From NCBI GenBank assembly GCA_017420625.1, contig JAFOIR010000390.1:1-7561 (forward strand): a stretch of 7,561 nucleotides of DNA, read 5' to 3'. Below are positions 1 through 5,909 of this stretch, piece after piece; position 1 is the first letter of the stretch, and every line of letters starts with the position of its first letter. Origin of the DNA: Bacillota bacterium (GTDB lineage Bacteria > Bacillota_A > Clostridia > Lachnospirales > Bianqueaceae). The position numbers were made by a program, and so were the translations under genes. The notes beneath the pieces are model-generated. The model saw only the letters and a program-made list of their open reading frames with translations, made no database searches and was not told the DNA's origin.

Positions 1-986
1 GCGATCCGGCTGAAGGCTTCATATACCTGCACGCTGTCCTCTTCGGAAAGCTCATAACCAAGCTGTGCTACCGCCTTCAGAACAGACTCCATATCGTCAT
101 GGGCGGTCAGATAAACGCCGGAATCCTCCGCGGATCCTTTGCCGCTTCCGCCGGTACCTCCGGTACGGCAAAGGCGTTCGATCTGTGTGATAGTCCGATG
201 CAGCTGCGTCGTATGAACGGAAGTGAACGCATTCAGACTTTCCCCTCTGGTACCGATCAGAAATGCGATATGCTCCAGACTGATCGAATTCAAGTTATAG
301 CTAGCTGCCTTGATCTGTCCGGCACCGCCGCGGGTGATGGCAGCCACTGCGTTGGCATCTGCCATAGACAGTTTGTTGCTGCAGTCTACACCCAAAGCCA
401 CTTTGTCCAGTTCCGGCACATTCTTTCTGACATCCGTCAGGAAGGCAGCAAATTCATGAGGCAGCATATCGCCGGCAGCATCACTGAGCGTGACAGTCTT
501 CGCACCGGCACTGATCGCTGTTTCCAGAGCCTGCTTCAGAAAAGCCATATCGGCACGAGTCGCATCTTCCGCGACAAATTCCACGTCATCGATCCTGGAC
601 GCCGCCTTGGCCGTTACAGCTTCGATCGCTGCAAGAAGTGCTGCCGGTTTTTTGGAAGCCAGATATTCCATCTGTACCGCACTCACCGGAGCTTCGACGA
701 CCAGTCTCGGATGGACTGCTTCCTCCAGCGCTTTCACAGCATGATCGACATTCGCCTCTGATAAGCCGACCGGTACGGCCACGATGCTTTCTTTGACTGC
801 GGATGCGATCGACTTGATCAGCAGGGAATCGATCCGGCTTTCCGAGATCGGCGTCGTCTCTACAGCGGAAACGCCCAGCCGGTCCAAAAGCTTGGACAGT
901 TCGATCTTTTCCCGGAAACTGAGAGAAAAGTCAGCATTTCTCATGTTCTGACGCATGGTCATGTCGGTAATGATGATGGAATTCAT
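1..986 (-). CDS. 2-isopropylmalate synthase-like (HMGL/DRE-TIM) protein, active site altered; C-terminus cut by window edge
   Basis: An open frame of 328 codons runs from an ATG at 986 off the left edge, so the C-terminus is missing. GGAGG (999-995) lies 8 nt before the ATG. The fold follows LeuA/homocitrate synthase from end to end. The N-terminal strand IIITDMTMR (residues 4-12) replaces the usual IxxxDTTLRDGEQ. VEFVAEDATRAD (135-146) matches the SxEDAxR strand, and LSDAAGDMLPHEF (167-179) matches the DTxGxxxPxEF strand. LGYELSEED (309-317) matches the post-barrel subdomain. The usual metal-binding HCHND is DCSNK here (201-205), so both histidines are gone, and the GERAGN segment is NLNS (231-234). 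D8 and R12 of the N-terminal motif are kept. The known family condenses acetyl-CoA with a 2-keto acid using a divalent metal; with most ligands replaced, that activity is doubtful. It sits behind a T-box, so amino-acid control is likely. It could be a pseudoenzyme, a regulator or an enzyme with a different reaction. Family membership is fairly sure; function is unknown. Confidence 0.75.
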   Translation of the reverse strand, partial: MNSIIITDMTMRQNMRNADFSLSFREKIELSKLLDRLGVSAVETTPISESRIDSLLIKSIASAVKESIVAVPVGLSEANVDHAVKALEEAVHPRLVVEAPVSAVQMEYLASKKPAALLAAIEAVTAKAASRIDDVEFVAEDATRADMAFLKQALETAISAGAKTVTLSDAAGDMLPHEFAAFLTDVRKNVPELDKVALGVDCSNKLSMADANAVAAITRGGAGQIKAASYNLNSISLEHIAFLIGTRGESLNAFTSVHTTQLHRTITQIERLCRTGGTGGSGKGSAEDSGVYLTAHDDMESVLKAVAQLGYELSEEDSVQVYEAFSRI

Positions 987-1010
987 CGCAATATCCTCCA
1001 AAAACTCTTT

Positions 1011-1051
1011 ATACAACAAAAGTCCCCGAAGCCTGTTAAGGCCTCAGGGAC
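1011..1051 (-). terminator. Intrinsic terminator of the T-box leader
   Basis: On the minus strand GTCCCTGAGGCC (1051-1040) and GGCTTCGGGGAC (1033-1022) form a 12-bp stem with two G-U pairs around the loop TTAACA. TTTTGTTGT follows. Its 5' arm shares CCCTGA with the antiterminator, so the two structures are mutually exclusive. It ends about 25 nt before the start codon of the LeuA-like gene. Confidence 0.9.
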
Positions 1052-1319
1052 GAATTTACTCGCGGTACCACCCTGATTCCTTCCCTGGCGGATCGCGCCG
1101 GGAAGACATCTCTTGGACTCTATCAAGTCCATGGCCTGTATCGGGGCCTACCGGGTCAAACTACTGAAGAACTCATCCTGCTTTAACTGATGATTCTCGT
1201 TGGCATGACCTGCTCAGGAAGCAGACTGCCTGTGATGTTCGCTGCCGCCTCGCACCGCCCGGCGACTCTCTGAAAGTCTCCCATCACTGCATAATTCCTT
1301 CAACGCATTAAATCGCAGT
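1011..1319 (-). promoter_or_regulatory. T-box leader (tRNA-sensing riboswitch), probably leucine-specific
   Basis: The minus strand carries the T-box core AGGGTGGTACCGCG at 1074-1061, the hallmark that pairs with the tRNA acceptor end. The variable base after UGG is U, which pairs with discriminator A, as in tRNA-Leu. Upstream are the Stem I hallmarks. GTGATG pairs with CATCAC around a distal domain holding AGAGAG (1271-1266) and GGCGGTGCGAG (1259-1249). Below this, AGGAA pairs with TTCCT (1220-1216), with the specifier loop just above that helix. By alignment to the remembered B. subtilis glyQS leader (GGC-A-UUCUU), the specifier is CUG (1224-1222) followed by C-UUCCU. A GGACT/AGTCC hairpin (1130-1115) and a GC-rich TTCCCGGCG hairpin (1104-1081) precede the core. 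TCAGGG (1076-1071) can pair with CCCTGA (1049-1044) as antiterminator, excluding the terminator. The T-box identity is very sure; the leucine assignment is moderate. Confidence 0.93.
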
Positions 1320-1325
1320 GGAACT

Positions 1326-1354
1326 ATTTAACCATGACTTGGCAAAAATGTCAA
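1326..1354 (-). promoter_or_regulatory. Sigma-A-type promoter of the T-box/LeuA-like unit
   Basis: On the minus strand a perfect -35 TTGACA (1354-1349) is followed after exactly 17 bp by TTAAAT (1331-1326), 4 of 6 against TATAAT. The predicted start is near 1319, right at the 5' end of the folded T-box leader, which supports the call. The -35 box begins only 7 bp beyond the stop codon of the upstream aldo/keto reductase. Confidence 0.75.
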
Positions 1355-1361
1355 GCGTTTT

Positions 1362-2477
1362 TTACTCTTCCAGCTCTCTGCACTTCTCCAGAAGCTCGAT
1401 AATCGGCAGATGCTGCGGGCAAGCCTCTTCACACTGACCGCACTGGATACAGTCGCTGGCTTTTCCCTTGCCCTGAGTGACGATGTTGTATTCACGGACG
1501 GTGCGGAATCTGGGACTTCCTTTCTTGCGGTTCTCCACTGAAAAGATATCCGGGATCGGAATATTCATCGGACAGCCTTTGGTGCAGTAACGGCAGGCCG
1601 TACAGGGAATCGACTGATCCTTGTTGAGCGCCTCCTGCACTTCACGGATGACATCCATCTCGTGGGCATCCAGCGGTTTGAAGTTCTTCATGTAGCTTAA
1701 GTTATCTTCCATCTGTGCCAGCGAACTCATACCGGAAAGGGTGATCATCACGCCTTCCTGACCGGCAACGAAGCGCATCGCCCAGCTGGAATAAGACAGA
1801 CCGTTGTTCTCACGGTCGAAGATCGCCTTGACCGAATCGATCGGATCAGCCAGAATACCGCCTTTGATGGGCTCCATGACCGTTACCGGGATACCGCGGG
1901 AGCGGCAGATCTCCAGGTTTCTGCGGGATGCGACGCCCGGGTTTTCCCAGTCGGCATAGTTGATCTGCAGCTGAACGAACTCCGTCTCCGGATGAGCATC
2001 CAGGACCTGTTCCAGAAGTTCCGGATCCGCATGGAATGAGAAGCCCAGATGCTTGATCAGTCCTTTGGCCTTCTGCTCTTTTGCAAAATCCCAAAGGCCG
2101 AAATCGTCATAGAGATAATAGGAATTTCTCTGGAAAGCATGCAGCAGATAAAAGTCGAAGTATCCGGCACCGGTCCTTTCCAGAGATGTATAAAACTCCT
2201 GCTTCAGTGCCTCCGGATCGATGTCGCCGGCGCGGGCAATGAGCTTGGTCGCCAGTGTATAGCTGTCTCTGGGATAGCGCTCGACGAGTGCTTTACGAAT
2301 CGCTTCCTCTGAACCCTGGTAAGCAAAAGCCGTATCGAAATACGTACCGCCGGCTTCCAGGAAACGGTCAACCATTTCACTTACCTGCGGAACATCGATC
2401 TCGCCGTTTTCCAGTCTCGGCAGTCTCATCAGGCCAAAGCCAAGTTTAAAATCACCTTTCGCTAAACTTTTGGACAT
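1362..2477 (-). CDS. Aldo/keto reductase with C-terminal 4Fe-4S dicluster domain
   Basis: A 371-residue protein in two parts. Residues 1 to about 280 are an aldo/keto reductase barrel with the family's catalytic tetrad visible: D48 and Y53 in YFDTAFAYQGSE, K78 in LATKL, and H113 in FYLLHAF. VMEPIKGG and the late SGMSS segment fit the NAD(P)-binding end of the barrel. The C-terminal part has two CxxCxxCxxxCP motifs (C292, C295, C298, C302 and C343, C346, C349, C353), a ferredoxin-like pair of [4Fe-4S] sites. This architecture is common in anaerobic Firmicutes as a cytoplasmic oxidoreductase of unknown substrate; the clusters suggest electron transfer between ferredoxin-type carriers and the carbonyl/alcohol site, which is inference. 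The start is the ATG at 2477, 8 nt after GGAGG. No terminator is evident after the stop, so transcripts may read into the T-box leader downstream. Family assignment is very sure; the substrate cannot be told. Confidence 0.93.
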   Translation of the reverse strand: MSKSLAKGDFKLGFGLMRLPRLENGEIDVPQVSEMVDRFLEAGGTYFDTAFAYQGSEEAIRKALVERYPRDSYTLATKLIARAGDIDPEALKQEFYTSLERTGAGYFDFYLLHAFQRNSYYLYDDFGLWDFAKEQKAKGLIKHLGFSFHADPELLEQVLDAHPETEFVQLQINYADWENPGVASRRNLEICRSRGIPVTVMEPIKGGILADPIDSVKAIFDRENNGLSYSSWAMRFVAGQEGVMITLSGMSSLAQMEDNLSYMKNFKPLDAHEMDVIREVQEALNKDQSIPCTACRYCTKGCPMNIPIPDIFSVENRKKGSPRFRTVREYNIVTQGKGKASDCIQCGQCEEACPQHLPIIELLEKCRELEE

Positions 2478-2485
2478 GTTCGTTT

Positions 2486-2490
2486 CCTCC
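2486..2490 (-). promoter_or_regulatory. Ribosome binding site fixing the start of the aldo/keto reductase
   Basis: GGAGG on the minus strand lies 8 nt before the ATG at 2477. An in-frame TTG at 2492 would add five residues (MEETN), but it overlaps this Shine-Dalgarno sequence and has none of its own, so the ATG is chosen. Confidence 0.85.
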
Positions 2491-2510
2491 AAGGATAAAT
2501 CTGTTTTTCC

Positions 2511-2524
2511 ATATTTTAAAATAT
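2511..2524. repeat. Perfect 14-bp palindrome over the -10 box of the aldo/keto reductase promoter
   Basis: ATATTTTAAAATAT reads the same on both strands and covers the -10 TAAAAT of the minus-strand promoter. A symmetric site there would suit a dimeric repressor, but pure A/T composition makes chance palindromes easier, so an operator role is only a possibility. Confidence 0.4.
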
Positions 2525-2541
2525 TGAACTGACCCTGTCAA
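2513..2541 (-). promoter_or_regulatory. Sigma-A-type promoter of the aldo/keto reductase gene
   Basis: On the minus strand TTGACA (2541-2536) is followed after exactly 17 bp by TAAAAT (2518-2513), 5 of 6 against TATAAT. The predicted start is near 2506, giving a leader of about 29 nt. Its -35 box lies on the same bases as the weak -35 of the divergent phosphotransferase promoter. Confidence 0.8.
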
Positions 2542-2564
2542 GGCAGGAGGATATCTGCTATAAT
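2535..2564 (+). promoter_or_regulatory. Extended -10 promoter of the APH-like gene
   Basis: TATAAT (2559-2564) is a consensus -10 box preceded by TG at 2556-2557, the extended -10 arrangement. The best -35 is CTGTCA (2535-2540), 4 of 6 with an 18-bp spacer, overlapping the opposite -35 TTGACA. The predicted start is near 2571, about 30 nt before the ATG. Confidence 0.75.
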
Positions 2565-2600
2565 CACTTCAACTGAATTTTCCCCTTAAGGAGTACTATC

Positions 2601-3392
2601 ATGATACATGAACTGCCGGCATCGATTGCGAGACTTACAGAAAACCTTCCCTTTACGACCGACTCCACCGGTATGTCCGGATCTGAGATCCGGCTCTACC
2701 CGGACTTCGTCCTGAAGATCGAAAAAAGCTCCGATCAGGCGCATGGACTTGCAGAAATGCTGCGTTTTCTGGAAGGAAGACTGCCTGCTCCCAAGCTTCT
2801 TGCCTGTGAGGAGATGGACGGCTTTCAGTATCTTCTCATGAGCCGGATCCCCGGAAAGATGTCCTGCAGCGAAGATCTGATGGACCGATCCGACGATCTG
2901 CTCCGTCTGATCGCAGAAGGCCTCAGGATGCTCTGGCGGGTGGATATCACCGATTGTCCCCGCTTTCTTGGGCCGGAGCCTATGCTGAACCGAGCCAGAT
3001 ATTATATTGAAAACGGTCTCTTTGATGCCTCCGACTGTGATCCGTCTACCTTCGGACCGGAGGGCTTCGAATCTCCCCTTGCCCTTCTCGAGTGGCTGGA
3101 GACCCACATTCCGCCGATGGATCCGGTCTTCTCTCACGGTGACTACTGTATGCCGAACCTGATGATCCGGGATGGGAAGATCAGCGGGTTTATTGATCTT
3201 GGTATGAGCGGGATCGCCGACCGGTGGGTAGATATCTCGCTGATGCATCGTTCCCTTGCCTCCAACTTTGGCGGCGCCTACGGCGGTAAAGTGTATCCGG
3301 ATTTTAATGCGGACCGCCTGTTTGATTTTCTGGGGATCGAGCCGGATTATGATAAGCTTCGGTACTATAAACTGCTGGATGAACTGTTCTGA
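2601..3392 (+). CDS. APH(3')-type aminoglycoside phosphotransferase-like kinase
   Basis: A 263-residue protein-kinase-like phosphotransferase, close to the length of APH(3')-IIIa as remembered (264). Residues seen are K39 in VLKIEK (ATP-binding lysine), E52 as its likely partner, LLMS at the hinge (78-81), catalytic HGDYCMPN (H179, D181, N186) and the metal-binding D199 in GFIDLG followed by SGIADRWVD. The C-terminus YYKLLDELF matches the APH(3')-IIIa end, whose terminal residues contact the aminoglycoside. Compared with remembered IIIa, the N-lobe between K39 and E52 is a few residues shorter. The known family transfers phosphate from ATP to the 3'-hydroxyl of kanamycin-type aminoglycosides in the cytoplasm; whether this copy confers resistance cannot be read from sequence. 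TTAAGGAG (2586-2593) ends 7 nt before the ATG. The gene stands alone beside metabolic genes with no mobile element, and its GC-balanced codons resemble its neighbours, which points to a resident chromosomal gene. Confidence 0.9.
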   Translation: MIHELPASIARLTENLPFTTDSTGMSGSEIRLYPDFVLKIEKSSDQAHGLAEMLRFLEGRLPAPKLLACEEMDGFQYLLMSRIPGKMSCSEDLMDRSDDLLRLIAEGLRMLWRVDITDCPRFLGPEPMLNRARYYIENGLFDASDCDPSTFGPEGFESPLALLEWLETHIPPMDPVFSHGDYCMPNLMIRDGKISGFIDLGMSGIADRWVDISLMHRSLASNFGGAYGGKVYPDFNADRLFDFLGIEPDYDKLRYYKLLDELF

Positions 3393-3410
3393 ACGATCTG
3401 TTTCATGAAC

Positions 3411-3433
3411 AAAATGTAAACATTTTCCTTTTT
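3411..3433 (+). terminator. Weak AT-rich hairpin after the APH-like gene, possible terminator
   Basis: AAAATGT (3411-3417) and ACATTTT (3420-3426) are exact inverted repeats, followed by CCTTTTT. The stem is almost all A-T and has no room for a loop without opening the inner pairs, so as a terminator it would be weak. The rest of the 121-bp gap (3393-3513) is AT-rich. It has an ATAGGCCTAT palindrome at about 3474-3483 and AAGGAA (3501-3506), which serves the next gene. No convincing promoter was seen, so the next genes may partly depend on read-through. Confidence 0.25.
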
Positions 3434-3513
3434 CCTTTCGGTTTTAATTTCTTTTAAAGTTTTTCCTTCACAATAGGCCTATCAAACAAAACCTATTCGA
3501 AAGGAAAAAATAG

Positions 3514-4548
3514 ATGAATACTACAAAAATTGCTCTGATCCCTGCTTATGAACCAAATAAAAATCTAATCGATCTTGTACAGACACTGAACGATCAGGGT
3601 CTCAGGATCGTGATCGTCGATGACGGCAGCAAGATGCCGGCGCAGGATATCTTCCGCCAGTGCGCGGATATGGCCGTGATCCTCCGCCATGACAAAAACA
3701 AAGGAAAAGGTGCCGCATTGAAAACAGGTCTTCGCTGGATCCTTACGCATATCGGCGGATTCTTTACTGTTGTGACCGTGGACGCCGATGGACAGCATCT
3801 TCCGAAAGACGTAGCCCGTGTTCTTTCCCAGGCTGAAGAAATGCGGGGCACACTGATCCTCGGAGGCCGCCGTTTCAATGGAAAAGTTCCGCTTAGAAGC
3901 CGCCTGGGAGGTGCACTTACCCGCACAGTCTTTCGACTCAGCAGCGGAATGAATCTTTATGATACACAGACTGGACTTCGTGCTTTTTCCTCCGATCTGA
4001 TTCCCGATCTTCTCTCCATCCAGGGTGATCGTTACGAATATGAAATGAACATGCTGATGGCTTTTGCAAGAAGCGGCCGCAGGATCCTGGAAGTTCCCAT
4101 CGAAACCATTTATCTTGACGGCAATCGTTCTTCTCACTTTCATTTGCTGAGGGACTCCTTCCTGATCTATAAAGAGATCCTGAAGTTCTCGGCAGCGTCC
4201 TTCGCCAGCTTTCTCCTGGACTACAGCCTCTATGCCCTGCTCATGGCACTGTCTCACAGTCTGATCCTTTCCAACGTTCTTGCCCGAATTCTCAGCGCAT
4301 CCTTCAACTATACCATCAACCGGAGGATCGTTTTTGAAGATCACGGACGAGTCGGAAAATCTGTTCTTTCCTACGTTCTTCTCTCACTTGGTATTCTGGC
4401 AGCCGGAACCATCGGACTGAACATACTGGTTCAGGGGCTTGGCATTAACTATCTGATTGCCAAGATCATTATAGAAGGGATTCTCTTCTTCACCAGTTAC
4501 TTCGTGCAGAAACGCTGGATCTTTTCCGGTAAGGAGGTATTGGAATGA
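3514..4548 (+). CDS. GT2 glycosyltransferase fused to a GtrA-type membrane domain
   Basis: A 344-residue protein with two domains. Residues 1 to about 220 form a GT-A glycosyltransferase of family 2, like dolichol/undecaprenyl-phosphate sugar transferases. The strand IALIPAYEPN comes first, then nucleotide-binding IVIVDDGS (D36, D37), metal-binding VDADGQH (D90, D92), and DTQTGLRAF (150-158). Residues of about 222 to 340 form a GtrA domain of four membrane helices (roughly 229-247, 250-266, 283-306, 311-332). It has the family's repeated ends: NYTINRRIVF after helix 2 and SYFVQKRWIF after helix 4. The known pattern is that the GT2 half loads a sugar onto the polyprenyl-phosphate carrier and GtrA helps it across the membrane; here both steps are in one chain. 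The sugar is unknown. AAGGAA (3501-3506) lies 7 nt before the ATG. The stop overlaps the next start (ATGA), so translation is coupled to the glycosidase gene, suggesting both act on one envelope glycan. Confidence 0.92.
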   Translation: MNTTKIALIPAYEPNKNLIDLVQTLNDQGLRIVIVDDGSKMPAQDIFRQCADMAVILRHDKNKGKGAALKTGLRWILTHIGGFFTVVTVDADGQHLPKDVARVLSQAEEMRGTLILGGRRFNGKVPLRSRLGGALTRTVFRLSSGMNLYDTQTGLRAFSSDLIPDLLSIQGDRYEYEMNMLMAFARSGRRILEVPIETIYLDGNRSSHFHLLRDSFLIYKEILKFSAASFASFLLDYSLYALLMALSHSLILSNVLARILSASFNYTINRRIVFEDHGRVGKSVLSYVLLSLGILAAGTIGLNILVQGLGINYLIAKIIIEGILFFTSYFVQKRWIFSGKEVLE

Positions 4549-5510
4549 GTCCCTCGAAAAAACGAAGACTTGCTACCTGTACTCTGGGAGTACTGGCCGT
4601 CCTCTACAGCATTTATGTCCTGCTGGACACCTTTTTGCTGACTCGTATCCAACAAGAAGCACAGGCAGACAATCTCTCTGTCTTTCAGAATCTGTCCGTT
4701 CAGGAAATAACAGAAAAATCCGAAGCTCCGGATACCAGCGTGACGAGCCAGGAAAACTCTCAGGAGTTTGCGGAGGATGACGTCAACTATGACTACGCCG
4801 ATGAAAATATCCGGATCCTGCTCCGGGAATACCGTCAGTATGATACCTCCATCTATGTTGCCGAAGTCTGGCTCTCTTCTGCCGAATATCTGAAAACAGC
4901 ACTGGCGGAGGGCAGCTACGGCAAAAACATTACTCAGAAGACCTCCGAAATGGCCAGCGAGAATCAGGCAATTCTTGCGATCAACGGCGATTATTACGGG
5001 GCAAGACAGACCGGTTACGTCATCCGAAACGGCGTGATCTACCGCGAGGAAGGAGCGGCCGACACAGACGTACTGTGTATCTATGCCGACGGCAGTCTCG
5101 CCATTACCAACAGTTCTGAAAAAAGTGCGGAAGAACTGGTCCGTGAAGGGGTCTGGCAGGCTTTCTCCTTTGGTCCCGGTCTGCTGGAAGATGGACAGAT
5201 CACGGTTTCCGAAACCGATGAAGTCGGAAAAGCCAAAGCCAGCAATCCCCGAACGGCGATCGGAATCATCGATGACCTTCACTATGTTTTCGTCGTTTCA
5301 GATGGAAGGACTGACGCAAGCGAGGGGCTCTCCCTGTATCAGCTGGCTGAATTTCTTCAATCCCTTGGTGTACAGACTGCTTACAATCTGGACGGAGGCG
5401 GTTCCTCCACCATGGTCCTGAACGGCGAGATCATCAATAATCCCACAACCGGTGGCAATCATACCAAAGAAAGGAGCGTGAGCGACATTGTCTATATCAC
5501 AGCCGGCTAA
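4545..5510 (+). CDS. Membrane-anchored phosphodiester glycosidase (NAGPA domain)
   Basis: A 321-residue protein. K5, K6, R7 and R8 precede one hydrophobic helix (about 9-32) with no cleavage motif, so it is an N-terminal anchor with the catalytic part outside. A variable acidic, S/T-rich linker spans about 40-85. The rest matches the NAGPA family, named for the enzyme that uncovers mannose-6-phosphate by removing GlcNAc from a phosphodiester. Its conserved blocks are AINGDYYG (145-152), FSFGPGLLEDG (207-217), NPRTAIG (234-240) and NLDGGGSSTMVLNG (281-294). Bacterial members are often labelled exopolysaccharide biosynthesis proteins and act on sugar-1-phosphodiesters. AAGGAGG (4531-4537) lies 7 nt before the ATG, inside the end of the glycosyltransferase gene, with a 4-bp ATGA overlap. 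Together with that gene it suggests making or trimming a phosphate-linked envelope sugar; the actual substrate is inferred, not seen. Confidence 0.92.
   Translation: MSPSKKRRLATCTLGVLAVLYSIYVLLDTFLLTRIQQEAQADNLSVFQNLSVQEITEKSEAPDTSVTSQENSQEFAEDDVNYDYADENIRILLREYRQYDTSIYVAEVWLSSAEYLKTALAEGSYGKNITQKTSEMASENQAILAINGDYYGARQTGYVIRNGVIYREEGAADTDVLCIYADGSLAITNSSEKSAEELVREGVWQAFSFGPGLLEDGQITVSETDEVGKAKASNPRTAIGIIDDLHYVFVVSDGRTDASEGLSLYQLAEFLQSLGVQTAYNLDGGGSSTMVLNGEIINNPTTGGNHTKERSVSDIVYITAG
5471..5490 (+). promoter_or_regulatory. Ribosome binding site and TTG start of the small membrane protein gene
   Basis: AAGGAG (5471-5476) precedes the TTG at 5488 by 11 nt, a longer gap than at its neighbours. 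An in-frame TGA at 5479 blocks any start further upstream, and the next in-frame ATG lies inside the protein's second membrane helix, so TTG is the best start. The site lies inside the glycosidase gene, which makes translational coupling likely. Confidence 0.6.
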
Positions 5511-5892
5511 GAATTCCGTTCGAAATCTTTTTTTCAGGCATGCCAGAACTTTACTCTTCTGTTCTGCTTTCCTTGCACTCTTCGGGGCAGTATATGAGCA
5601 TTTCAGCTTCGGCGTCTGGTCTTACTTCATGGTCTATGCTTTTGCTCCCTGCCTGATCGGCAGTCTCTGGCTTCTTCTGACCTCTTCGCGGAAGATCCGT
5701 TTCGCTCATCTGTTTCTCGGACTGCTGGAATCGGGCATCATCATCCTGACGCTGGGCATGCTGCTCGGCGGCGTCATAGAAATCTACGGAACCGATAATC
5801 ATTTGCTCATCGTTTATCCGATCCTTGGTCTTCTGCTTTTTGCGTCGGCGCTGATCGTTCGGCTGATCGCTGTTTTGGATCACCCCCAATGA
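5488..5892 (+). CDS. Small four-helix integral membrane protein, function unknown
   Basis: A 134-residue hydrophobic protein that I do not recognise. A short basic N-terminus (K8, R12, R17, R20) leads into four predicted membrane helices at about 21-36, 45-65, 74-97 and 106-130. Short loops carry charges (SSRKIR at 66-71, EIYGTDN at 98-104). Positive residues lie before helix 1 and between helices 2 and 3, which by the positive-inside rule puts both termini in the cytoplasm. No catalytic motif is visible. It overlaps the glycosidase gene by 23 bp and uses a TTG start, so it is probably translated at a lower, coupled level. As the last gene of the glycosyltransferase/glycosidase unit it may be a partner or accessory of that membrane machinery; this rests on position alone. 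The even hydrophobic pattern and operon overlap argue that it is a real gene. Confidence 0.75.
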   Translation: MSISQPAKNSVRNLFFRHARTLLFCSAFLALFGAVYEHFSFGVWSYFMVYAFAPCLIGSLWLLLTSSRKIRFAHLFLGLLESGIIILTLGMLLGGVIEIYGTDNHLLIVYPILGLLLFASALIVRLIAVLDHPQ

Positions 5893-5909
5893 AGCTGTGT
5901 AATCCGTCC

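Noticed and set aside
99..761. Long open frame on the plus strand (220 codons) and a second one at 490-744
   Set aside because: They lie opposite the LeuA-like gene, their translation is Cys/His/Arg-rich with no domain, and the minus strand gives a clear family match with start and ribosome site.
955..1167. 70-codon plus-strand frame
   Set aside because: It runs antisense through the T-box terminator and core, whose RNA structure explains the sequence fully.
2478..2492. Longer reductase start at a TTG adding MEETN
   Set aside because: The TTG overlaps the GGAGG that serves the ATG at 2477 and has no ribosome site of its own.
2586..3248. 220-codon minus-strand frame
   Set aside because: It is antisense to the APH-like gene and shows no motif; the plus strand has all kinase motifs.
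3470..3500. ATAGGCCTAT palindrome and AATAGG...CCTATT inverted repeat before the glycosyltransferase gene, considered as an operator or terminator
   Set aside because: The arms are short, no T-run follows, and no promoter could be placed near them.
3565..4344. 259-codon minus-strand frame, and a similar 261-codon frame at 4497-5282
   Set aside because: Both are mirror frames of the glycosyltransferase and glycosidase genes; length comes from codon bias, and neither has a promoter, ribosome site or domain.
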